A DNA stretch of 64,000 nucleotides. It comes from Anabas testudineus. Lineage: Eukaryota; Chordata; Actinopteri; Anabantiformes; Anabantidae. The stretch covers positions 14,413,721 through 14,477,720 of the forward strand of contig NC_046623.1 in NCBI RefSeq assembly GCF_900324465.2, given 5' to 3'. Every line of letters begins with the position of its first letter. The stretch's first letter is position 1. Under the pieces are notes generated by a model. The model made no database searches. It had not been told where the DNA came from and saw only the letters and a list, made by a program, of their open reading frames with translations. Position numbers and translations under genes: made by a program. Positions 41,453 through 51,605 of the stretch are shown piece by piece.

Positions 41453-42224
41453 AAGCAGGATCTGGGCTAAATTTGATTAATTGTATTATGCATCCAGAAC
41501 AAACATGGAGCATTGCTTGGACTCGTGAGACTGTTTCTGTGTCTCATTATCAAGTTGTCTGGAACAGCAACGAAAAACAATAAAGTGTTGAGTCTGATGA
41601 CATCTAGAGGAAGCAGTTATTACACAGTAACCAACAAAGATCAAACAAAGAAGTTTGTCAGACGAAGGTTAAGGTGAATAAGTGGCCTATATGTGCTTTA
41701 AACTTCGAATACTTGTTTGATACTGTATGTGAAATCTCATCAAAAGTCCTTCATCAATTGGAAAAGTACTCAGCCTACATTAACTTTAAATTAAGGGCAC
41801 CAACACAAAATGTTTCTATGACTTTTCATCAGTGTTATTAGTTCTAAGCAGACTTTGTTTTGTTTTTTTCTTTTAGGAGACATGCGTAAGAAAGGCTGGG
41901 AATTATTGGTTTAATAAATAGCATTTACATTTTGGTAACATAAGTATTCAGCAGCTAAGCTTTTAATGCAACAGATTATTTAAATCGTCTGTGATGTCAC
42001 AGAAGCATAATGCTCTGATTTATATTACATTTTACTTTGTTTAATTTAATCCACCCAAACTTTTCAAATCAAATAAGACTGTAACATTTGTTGAATGTTG
42101 CATTTAGTATGGTAAGCAGTACAGTGGGCAGTGGAATATGTACTTTAAACTATAGTTTGTAGAAGATAAGCAAATAGTCCAGTGTTTCCATTCTAATTAA
42201 AGAGGTTGTGATTCTAATGGACCC

Positions 42225-42360
42225 AATTTGTAGAATCATCACCAGAGAAAGCTACTTAATGACCTTTGCTGTAACAAACAAAGCTTTTACTGTTTCACCC
42301 GGAGACTAATTAATCTCTGTTGCACCTATTAACAAGTTTATCAATTAAAACCAGAGTTGC
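42225..42360 (-). promoter_or_regulatory. Candidate distal OR element, copy E
   Basis: CATCACCAGAG at 42237-42247 and TAATTAATCTC at 42307-42317, 70 bp apart, then TGTTGCACCTATTAA and CAATTAAAA. It lies about 1.5 kb upstream of the OR starting at 40754, just 3' of coa4. Confidence 0.5.
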
Positions 42361-42462
42361 TTTTCAAAGTAAACTTCCTTCTCCACCAACTGCCCTCTGT
42401 CTACCTTTTGTTTAGTTACTGTTGCAGCTGGATAGTGTATGCATACCTTACACATGTCAATT

Positions 42463-42492
42463 TTAAGTTGCTTTGGATAAAAGTGTTCTAAC
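42463..42492 (-). repeat. Inverted copy of a widespread fish repeat motif
   Basis: AAGTTGCTTTGGATAAAAGT is the reverse complement of the motif seen at 33922-33980. Confidence 0.4.
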
Positions 42493-42880
42493 GTTCTTTA
42501 CATCTATTACATATATATGTGATTATTTATATATTCTTTCCTGTCCCAAGGTTTGTAATATTTGACCCTGTAGTCCTTTGAATCACTCATTTCCACTTTT
42601 GTTATTTTTGGTAATTCCTTAATTTCTTGCACCACAATCAACTGAGGCTTTACTTTTGTGATCTGTAAATGTATCAGCTTTTATTTGAAGTAGTGACATA
42701 AATTAATCACTGATTACATTTACTCAGTGACTATAGGCACTATACTCATTTTGTAAAAAAAAAAAAAAAGAAAAGTGAATAACTTTAACTCAGAAAAACA
42801 TTTTGTCAGAACACCGCATATAAACCCCATTTTCATTACCCCCAAGTCATCCTGATCACACCCCAGTTACTGTGTGTACT

Positions 42881-43132
42881 TCAGCTGGGTGTGGGCTTTG
42901 TGGATGTTGACTGCTGTTTAATCAGCTGGTGTTTCCGGGCATTTTGGGACTTCATCATGCAGTCTTTGAAGCTCTGAACCTGGTTCTGGCAGGCTCGCCA
43001 GTCCTGGTGTTCAGCCATGCACTCCTGCACAGCATAATGAAGCTCGGCACAGCCGGTGCGGGATATCATCTGTTCGACGGGGTCATTCTCATCATCTTTC
43101 CGACTGCGGTCATGGGGGGAAGGGGACGCCAT
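42881..43132 (-). CDS. coa4: Cytochrome c oxidase assembly factor 4 (twin CX9C protein)
   Basis: An 83-aa protein with two CX9C motifs, C28-X9-C38 (CAELHYAVQEC) and C48-X9-C58 (CQNQVQSFKDC), the helix-turn-helix disulfide fold of the CHCH family. ISRTGCAELHYAVQECMAEHQDWRACQ aligns closely with human COA4 (CHCHD8) as I remember it, and the length agrees (about 87 aa). It acts in the mitochondrial intermembrane space in complex IV assembly. The whole CDS is in one exon. An acceptor-like AG (at 43152, after TTTTCTGCCTGAATC) and a donor (AAACAG|GTAAAAG at 43706) suggest a non-coding first exon with its promoter near 43800-43870. The gene lies inside the OR array, on the same strand. Confidence 0.93.
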   Translation of the reverse strand: MASPSPHDRSRKDDENDPVEQMISRTGCAELHYAVQECMAEHQDWRACQNQVQSFKDCMMKSQNARKHQLIKQQSTSTKPTPS

Positions 43133-44195
43133 CCTGTTTCAAAGCACGATCCTGATTCAGGCAGAAAACAATGTTAATGCTGTTTTTAATGCAACCATTG
43201 ATGTCATAGATTCTCTTCAGCATGTCTTAGCTGTTCAGCCCTCTTACAGCAGAAGTCTGCAGCTGTAAAATCTGTAATAACGTCACTCACATTGACTCTT
43301 TGGTTGCTGTGGTTTATAAGTCTTTGCTGTGACGGACAAGACAACATACACTATAGTGCTGCAGTCTCATCCAGCTGTCCTACTACAATATAGTAATTTA
43401 AGAGGCTGTAGCAGTGAGTTGTTTCTGTAACTTAGCCCAGTAGGGTACTATAAAAGTAGGGTGGACAATCACACAGTTTAATCCAAACCTCAAATAAAAA
43501 CTGAGCATTACCTTCCTGGAAAGAGGATTTATTGTAGAACTGTATTAAACTGCTGGTTGTTGCTCATTAGTCCTACTGTCATTAACAACAGTGGTCATGA
43601 CAGGTAGCTAACAACTGTAATATCAAACACTATTTAATGTTTACTAAAAGTTAGCTAACTAATTATCGAAAGCTCAGATCGCTGCATGTCTCTTCATCGC
43701 TTTTACCTGTTTGTTATTTAACCATCGACGTAATAAAATAAATCTTCAGTAACCTTCATAACTGAGAACTTTTCATAACAAAACACACGGTCAACACCGG
43801 AGGACACATTTGAGCGGAGGACCAACGTGTAGCCGTAAAATAGTTCCGCCGATGCAGACACTTCAGTTCCGCTGCATGGAGAAAATACTAATTTTCAACG
43901 AATTGAGTAAAAACACAGATAAAATATAAAATGTATTTAGTTAAGTGAGTAACAGCAAATTAGTCAAATGTACAATTATGATACAAAACAAACATTAAGA
44001 TATAAATAATGCCAAATATTTGGCATGTCATGTTTAAAATATAACAAAATAGTAAAAAAAAAAAAAAAACATTATATGACAAGAAACTAGTAATATGACT
44101 ATAAATATGTGTGAAAACAGACCATCCCTGCTTTTTCTGTTCCATAAATGTTAAATGAGCCCTTTTTGTCACTGTCTTGATGTTTCACTAACTTG
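43133..44195 (-). other. coa4 upstream region and spacer
   Basis: Holds the probable 5' UTR intron of coa4 (about 43152-43706). A relatively CpG-containing stretch at 43790-43870 is the likely promoter. Beyond it lies AT-rich spacer with a poly(A) run at 44055-44071. No other gene is seen. Confidence 0.5.
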
Positions 44196-45164
44196 TCAAG
44201 GATTTGTTTTCATTCTCCATGTCAGAGCCTGGACTCTAGTTTTGATTTCTTTAGTTTTCAAAGAATATACAACAGGATTAATGCACGGAGGGATGCAAGA
44301 GGCCAAAGACAGACTCAGCACACGTTGATCTGGTTCAATTGCTCCTATATATAACCCAATTAGGAATATGCTGAATATGGGAATGTAAAATATAGCAACA
44401 AGGATCAAGTGCTCAATGCAAGTGGTGAGAGCTTTTTTCTTACTGCCTACTGACTTCATCCTGAACACAGTGACTAGAATTATGATATAGGACAAAATAA
44501 TAAAAGAAAAGGGAACCATCAGATTGATCATACTAGAAATTGAAGCCATTGTCCACTGCAGTGTGTAATCATCACAGGCGAGTCTAAACACAGGTGCATA
44601 GTCACAGAAATAACTGAAAACTCTGACAGAATTGCAAAAAGACAATTGAATGATTATCACGGTGCTGTATGCTACTCTTCCCAGACTGTAAACCCAAGTC
44701 ACACTGACAATACAAGACATAACCAGCAGTGTGTTGAATCTGCTCTGATGCAGAGGGAAACATATTGCAATCAACCTGTCATAGGCAAGAATAGCAAGTG
44801 CATAGGACTCCAGAGAGGCAAAAACATAGTAAACATACATTTGTACAAAACATAAATTGAATGGAATAAAGTTGTCCTTAAAGAGGAATGTCTTAATCAT
44901 GCTGGGAATAGTGCTTGTGTTTAAGATTACATCAATTACTGCCAGGTTGGCAATTGCAAGAAATTTCGGAGTGTGTAATCTGTGGTCAAAGGTAATTATG
45001 GAAATCAATAAACTATTGAACACTAATGTAACCACATAGACAAATAGTAGGAAGACCATGTAGACACCAATGTAGGGAAATGTCTGAAAGCCAATGATAT
45101 AGAAGCCTGGAGGCCGAATGATGACAGAGTTGTTTAAAGTCCTGAGAAAAGACATTGTTGACAT
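44196..45164 (-). CDS. Olfactory receptor, minus-array gene 9, beyond coa4
   Basis: An intact 322-aa odorant GPCR and the most diverged minus-array member. Motifs are the NNS sequon, LHTPKF, LAYDRLIAICFP, FSYFCDYAPVFRLAC, KALTTCIEHL and NPVVYSLKTKEIKTR. The ICL2 segment differs (LHQSRFNTLLVMSC), as do TM4 and ICL3 (KSVGSKKKALTTC). Two in-frame ATGs exist: 45164 (MSTMSFL) and 45155, which aligns with sisters' MSFL. The first is reported. It sits on the far side of coa4 from its relatives. Confidence 0.95.
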   Translation of the reverse strand: MSTMSFLRTLNNSVIIRPPGFYIIGFQTFPYIGVYMVFLLFVYVVTLVFNSLLISIITFDHRLHTPKFLAIANLAVIDVILNTSTIPSMIKTFLFKDNFIPFNLCFVQMYVYYVFASLESYALAILAYDRLIAICFPLHQSRFNTLLVMSCIVSVTWVYSLGRVAYSTVIIIQLSFCNSVRVFSYFCDYAPVFRLACDDYTLQWTMASISSMINLMVPFSFIILSYIIILVTVFRMKSVGSKKKALTTCIEHLILVAIFYIPIFSIFLIGLYIGAIEPDQRVLSLSLASCIPPCINPVVYSLKTKEIKTRVQALTWRMKTNP

Positions 45165-45640
45165 AGTTGAATTCCTCAGGTGTGTTGCAGGATGATCTTG
45201 GTGTAAATGCTCCTCAGTCTAAAGAACAGCAAAATCATTTCATATTTTACATCAGACCCTTGTAGGGGATATAAACCAGAATCAACGTGTTCATTTTGAT
45301 TATTTAATCAAATTTAAAAACCTAAACTTAAAAAAAGAGAACAACACATTTTTCTACCTACACTATCTACATTTATGAAACCATTTTGTTTTATCCTGAG
45401 TGATGAATACATGTAATAATAACATTAAGTCAAACACAAAACAAAGTACAGTGCACTTTTAGCTCACCCAGTCTATTGATGATTGTTTGAATCTAGTGCC
45501 TGCATTTATATGATGTAGGCACCAATACTGTAGCATCCACTAACTGCCTCACCAGTGCACAGTGAAGAATATACTCACTTCAATGATCTCCAGAGATAAC
45601 ATCCACCCATCTTATAATTACATATGATTGGGTTAAAGCA
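45165..45640 (-). promoter_or_regulatory. Promoter, leader exon and leader intron of minus-array gene 9
   Basis: A TATA-like AGTATATTC at 45567-45575, immediately followed on the plus strand by the shared ATGATCTCCAGAGATAAC block. A donor GTGAGC is at 45467 and an acceptor TGCTGTTCTTTAG at 45217, giving an intron of about 251 nt, longer than in the sisters. Confidence 0.6.
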
Positions 45641-46640
45641 AACTGTAATAAGCACTATCTAATTTGTGATATTAAAAGTTTATCCATGGAGAGTAGTGTG
45701 TTGTCCTCCAAATTATAGTATCTTACAGACAAAACAAGCATCTGGTGATAAGCAGCTCATACTGTAGGTGTCAGGCCTTTAACGCCAGGATAACAATAAA
45801 TATAAATAATATTCATATTGCATATTCAATTCACCGTTTGACTCATAATGTCATCAATAATCCAAACATTGTCATTGTTTGTCGAACATATTGCTCATTT
45901 TAATCATGACGTGACAATAATGACAGTCCCCTGTTCAAAGAAGACATAAGAAGAAATACAGAACACATACAGAAGCCATCCTACAATGAAGGGCCTGGAA
46001 GCCAAATTTGACTTTGCAAAAAAGTACAGAGTTTAGAGAACGTTACCCAGGTACTGGAAGGGCAAAAGTGAAGAGGAAGAAACGATCTGCTCATGATCCA
46101 AACAATACAAGCTCCCCATGGTGTTAGTGCATGGTTGCTTCTGTCAGGTGGAGAGAAATATTTTATATTAGAGAGAAATGCATTGAAACTAATTAAGAGG
46201 AGCTTCATCATGCAGCGGGACGATCATCAAATTGGTGCTGGGCACCGGCTTTTGCTTAAGAGTGCCTCTTTTGATTGTATGTTCTTTAGACCACATTGTA
46301 GCACTTCCTTTGATTTTGTAGGGGCTTCAGTAAATCTTAAAATGCCTTAAGTGTACAAGTAAGTTGTTTATTGTCGTGATGGTACTAGATTCATATATAT
46401 CATATACTGTTTCATAACCATCCTTTGACTCTCATATTTACCCATGACTAATAATAATATCTGATCCTGATTATACACTGCAGTAGAGGGAAACATATAG
46501 CGTGGTGAGTGGTCCACAAAATTAGACAAGGCTATTCCCACACAAGGTCACAATTTCACGAGTCACTTCAGGAACTTTCCGTCTTTGTTTAAGTATTGTT
46601 GTATCTAGTCACTTAACAACAAAACATTGACAATGAATAT
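45641..46640. other. Intergenic stretch, no gene seen
   Basis: Only short, mutually overlapping frames without family motifs. No repeat recognised. Confidence 0.5.
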
Positions 46641-46642
46641 CA

Positions 46643-46870
46643 TTCCCTCAGGGGGCTTTTAACACCAAACAGGACTCAGTGACCCCAGATTAAAGAATCC
46701 TTAGCTGGCTCTTGGGAACCCTGCTAATGAGCCCTATTTGTGATGTCACTACCAAAAGATGTTGGGTAATGACCTTGCCTAAGATAAACAAACCTTTTTA
46801 CTGTTCACACTTAAGCCTAATTAATCTCATCTGGGTCCATTAGGAGGTTTTGCACTCTTGCAATTAAAAC
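46643..46870 (-). promoter_or_regulatory. Candidate distal OR element, copy F
   Basis: An Ebf/Olf-like TTCCCTCAGGGGG at 46643-46655, the middle block AATGAGCCCTATTTGTGATG with a diverged TCACTACCAAAAG, then CTAATTAATCTC (core 46818-46828) and GCAATTAAAACTGGAG. It lies about 1.5 kb upstream of the OR starting at 45164, so it is the outermost copy. Confidence 0.5.
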
Positions 46871-49800
46871 TGGAGTGTAATGAGAAAAGGTGCACAGTGA
46901 TATTAATGAGTCATTAGTGTTCTTGAGAAGTGCAAGTAAACGCCATAATTGTCTAATAGTCACCTCTTCTCCGAAGCGCTTTGGAGAGTTGTCTGCAAAA
47001 GCAGCACTCTAATTAGTAGGCCAAGTGTGACAAACAACCGTTCACATTAAACCTTAAACAATGTTCACAGTCACTTGCTTTGTTAACACTGGACATAAAC
47101 TACTACTATTACAGTGCTGACAGCTCACAAGACAGCAGACAATTTAAAAGACCTCTTAAAATGTTTAAACTGTACAAATGTGTCAAATTAGAAAAAGCAC
47201 AAGCATTGATATGATACCAACTATTCAAGTAGATGTTTAGGACTCACCTCATGTCCAGATGTTTGTGTGATCAATTCACACTTTGGTGTTTGGGTTTGTG
47301 AGGACTAATAGGAATACATCATAAGACTCAATCAATTTTGATAGCTCAGTTCAAGATAAATAACAACGGCAAGTAGTAACCCAATAGATATGATTGAAAA
47401 TAATGTATGCATCGCTGAGCTAGTGGGCCGCTGGGAGTAAATCAGTGTCAGCAGATACATAGATTTTTCTATGATGTTGAAAAAACTTTAATTAATGTGG
47501 ATCTAGTCAGTGTTTTGACACTTTCTCTTCCACTTGTAATGAATAAGGAAGAGATCCATTAGGAGATTAGGTTCAGCAGGTGACAGTTTATTTACACACA
47601 AATCCAATAAGCGTTGTTTCCTGGTGATGATGTCACAACTGGGAGTCAGCAAAACCCTTTCATTTGAGCACCCAGTGTGATCAGTGTGATCCCTGATTAT
47701 TTTCTTAAGTCTTAAGTCCCGGGCTTCTCTTTCAGCCGTGCCACCAGGTGGCCTCACTCTCCTTTCCTTATACACTTCCTATTTGCTCACCTGCTCCCAG
47801 TTTTCCCCACCTGACGTTGCCACACCTTCCTACACACCTGGACTCAATTCCATCCTCATTATCCAAGGTATATATACCTGCGAGTATCCACACATGGCTC
47901 CTAGATTGTAGATGTTGGCCTCTAGTCCTCAGAACAACCTGTTGGCCTACTGCACCTGCTGGTGTTTGGATACTGTGTCCCGTCTTCCTGCCTGTTGTTT
48001 AGGATACACGTTTGCACATGTGACAGTTAGAAGGTAGGAGATATTGCTTTGCTACGTGTTTTTGTGGTGTTGTAGTGTCCAACAGTGGTTCAGTTAATAT
48101 TTATGCTGTTTGACAGCGCCACCATGTGGCAGAGTGGGTTGTCTTGTTGCAAACACCACACATGTCCATGATTTCTCCCATCCGTTTTCTCTGCAGATGT
48201 TCAGCATAGTCCTGTCAATCAAAGAAAAAAGGACACAGATTATTTAATGTCATTTATTGCACCAAAAATAAGACTGCAGACAGTAGTAAAGTCAGGGTCT
48301 GTTTTGTTTATTCTATTTAAATTACCTTCTTGACATTCACTATATAATATTTGAGTCAGACCTTAGAGACTGTAAAGCCTGATATTTGTGTGCTGGTGTT
48401 TTTATAATGTATGATCCAGAACAGTAAGAGACCAGAACAGAAAAAAATTTGTTTTGCTGTTTAGAACTTACCAGTAGAGAAGTAGAAGTATCAGTGACAA
48501 CATTACAGTATTGGCTTTCAAAATCTGTGTATTTGATTATAATAACCGATGCTTTAAAGATAATCAGGTGATCAATGTTATGATTATGCTGTTCTGTATT
48601 ATTAAATAGTGAGCAGTACCTAGTACCTGTAATTAACAAACACCTGCCAGCTGATTTGTTCAAATGCATTTTAGCCAAATGTCCACATGAGGGCAGTAGT
48701 TGACAGATTTTTAAGGCAAATGGGCTCAAAAAGGTTTGTCTCCTCATGTGCACAATGACAAATCTGACAAATGAATTTAGCTTATGAGCATGTACATACA
48801 ACACCAAGAGTGCTCAGTGTCATTATTTTACAAAATTAGTTTAGTCTTGCTGTATTCTGCCGTCAGAAATGTTTGTGTGTAGTTAAACAGACTATTTGCA
48901 GAAGCTTTACAGGAATTAGTTGTTGTTGTTGAAGCATAAGTTGTCTTTAGTCTGTACTGAGGAAATGGTCTGAACTTGTGGACTGGATGCTGTTTCTTCT
49001 CAACTAATGGACCAGTGTTATGACCAGTCAGAGGATCAGCAACGTCTCTTGAGTGAAGGACAGCATGAAATATTCAAACTGCTGAGACTGCATGGTTTTT
49101 ACAGCCTTTTGAATGGGGAGGGGGGGAGCTCAGCACATGCACACACTGCTCGAACAGAATTGGTGGCAGCTAATTAGCAGAGCTCCAGCTGATGGTGGCA
49201 TGATTAATGGGAATGAGATTTAATGAGTGCTAAACACTTCAAAGTAATTACATTGAATAATTATAAAGCATCTAAATGCTCTTATATCAGTGTTTAAAAA
49301 TGCTTTAGAGAGGGAAAGAAAATTATTTAAATGTATTAGTTTTATTGTAATTCTAATGATGCTACAGTCATGATTTTTCTCACATCTCTAACACCAAGTT
49401 AAGGCACAAAGTGGGTCATGTTAGCAGTTTATCTGAATAATATAAATCTATCAAATATCAATGTGTGTGTTTATCCGGTTTTCTAAACCGGTCAAATCTG
49501 TATCTGCAACTCAGTCATGAGTTGACTGTTCATCAGGGAAAATACAGCAGTTTCAGCTTCAGGGAGTAGAAATAACAATGGGATGTCATTTTTCATTATT
49601 TCCTGAAGTCCATTAGATTTTTGAAAATAATTGTCAGATGTGTTGATAATGAAAATATTTGGTTCAGTGATGAAATAAAACTACATTCTCTAAGGATTTA
49701 GTGTGTGTTAATTACTTGATGTAGCCTGAAGGGCCTGGAGAAGATTATTGAACTTCAGAATTACAGTAGTTTCTTCTTCAATTGACCAGTACTGATAAAT

Positions 49801-50135
49801 GAAGGGCAGCTAACATGGTAGCTGCTTTCTGGTTGTATTTCTTAGTTGTTCTTGAGGAAGCTCCACCAGTGAAAGATTAATTAAAAGCCTTCTGGCGGTG
49901 AGGCAGCTGCTGAGGAGTACCCATGAGCAGCAACTTGTAAAAACTGCTGTTGGTGAGGCTTTTCTGAAATGACAGTGCTGTAAGGTCATCAGCAAGTGTG
50001 TCTGGGATGTATAGAGAAGCAGCCACTGTTGCCGAAACTCTGTGGTTCTGAAGCTGGAGGTAGTTTCTATTTGAAGGTGAAACTATTTTGAGATAAAAAC
50101 CCCTCCCAATGATCGGGTCATAAAGGTATCTCAAT
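46871..50135. other. Gene-poor region
   Basis: No gene supported. About 47740-48030 has a composition and block order (CACCTGCTCCCAG, then a TATATATACC box and CCTGCCTGTTG) reminiscent of the terminal repeat of a fish LTR element. With no coding part nearby this is a weak call. The 155-codon minus frame at 48340-48807 has no family features. Confidence 0.4.
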
Positions 50136-50225
50136 GCGGATTGTTGGGTTTTCTAAATTCTTTACCTTCTTGTGCTTTAAGATGATCCTGTTGTGATTCA
50201 GTGCTGCACAAATAAAGTCAATTGA
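50136..50225 (+). repeat. Short LINE 3' tail relic
   Basis: GGATTGTTGGGTTTTCTAAA, then GATGATCCTGTTGTGATTCA and CACAAATAAAGTCAATTGA. This is the same tail sequence as at 30475-30600, greatly shortened. Confidence 0.6.
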
Positions 50226-50762
50226 TGGCTCCTGAATGCACCTGTCACACTTTCAATCATTCCGTTAGCCTGACACATGAAGGATGAGATGGTTAATCAA
50301 ATCACCTAATTAAAAATGACCGCCTGTGCTCTTGCCAGAATTAATATGATTGAAATATGAATGTTTGTCCTACAGCTTCAGAACTCTGTATTTATCTCAT
50401 CAACTCATTGAAAACCTCTGGAGAGAAGTAAACGGTAATGTCACATGATTCAGTCTTTGTAAATCTGCGTGAAATGTCCTTCACTGACTTCCTTGTTTCA
50501 CAATTCATCAACAGCTGCTGTCTCCTCTTTACAACCATTTCTGTTAACAGTGAGTCAGGGCAGCAATGCAGGTCTCATTGCTGTGACACTTTATTAATGT
50601 TTTAGTGATGGACGATGGTATTATTAAAATGCAGGAAGTTCTGTTTGTGGTTTTGTGATAAAATTAATAGACAAGAAAAAAGAATTGCCCTCCATTCAGT
50701 AAAAGACTTCATCATTTCCTTCTAATGGAGAGGTCACTCTCTTTCCCTAATGTCATTAATCA

Positions 50763-50763
<1 letters not shown>

Positions 50764-50794
<31 letters not shown>
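50764..50794. repeat. (ATT)n microsatellite
   Basis: About ten uninterrupted ATT units. Confidence 0.95.
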
Positions 50795-51575
50795 GTTTAA
50801 CCCAAATAGTTTCAAACCTGCCAGATTTGCCTTCAGACACCTTTTTGCCCTCAGCACCTGTCCTCCTTCTCCTCTCCTATAATGCCAGAATCCCTTCTCT
50901 TATCTTGTGACAGCAGTGGAGACACATCCAGCAATCGATACCCAGAAATCCGCAGACCACAAACTATCATGAAAGTGTTATGTTCAGCATCTCAGGAGGA
51001 TGTTAATTTCACCTGGGCAGGCAGTGAACATTTACTTTTATTGGGTTATGTGTGACGGCATTCACAGTGGCTTCACTGCACCACCTAGTGATGCATGTGT
51101 GGAGGTAATTATATTAGTCGGTCAGTGGTAGATGGGCCGTGAGATATTAGGCACTCAGACAACACATCATGTTGAAAGGGTTCCTGTGGAGGAAAAATGA
51201 AGACCATTTAAAAAGTGGCCGAAGTTCAGATGCACAGATGTGATTGAATTCCCTGACAGCAGCAAACCGTTCTACAATAAAGGTAATATTTCTCATTTCC
51301 CCTGTTTCCAAGTTGGACCTTGGCTTCCCAGATATTCATATATAGACCAAGACGATGACTCATCGCTTTGCATAAGGCAAGGACATTTGGTGCCCGGACT
51401 AAAAACCCTAATGAATCTTTTCTCCACCCTCCTTTTCTTTATCTTTATTTTGCCATTCTTGCCTTTTGCTGGGTTCAGCTTAAACCCTGCCCCTGCGTCC
51501 TTACAAAGTCACTCAACTGGATAAAGTCATTTACCTGAATGAAGAGGAGTGAGAGAGTGGGGATAGAGGAAAGGA

Positions 51576-51605
51576 TGGTGGTGGTGGTGGTGGTGGTGGT
51601 GGTGT
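51576..51605. repeat. (GGT)n microsatellite
   Basis: About ten uninterrupted TGG/GGT units. Confidence 0.95.

Larger units (their letters stand above)
41453..42880. other. Intergenic stretch between an OR relic and coa4
   Basis: No gene. It contains candidate distal element copy E (42225-42360), an inverted fish repeat motif (42463-42492) and a poly(A) run at about 42757-42770. A likely poly(A) signal for coa4 (AATAAA on the minus strand) is near 42681. Confidence 0.5.

Noticed and set aside
47740-48030. Possible terminal repeat of an LTR element
   Set aside because: Only a general resemblance in composition and a TATA-like box; no second repeat or coding part seen, so not called as a feature of its own.
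48340-48807. 155-codon minus-strand open frame
   Set aside because: No domain, signal peptide or repeated family; a chance frame in AT-rich DNA.
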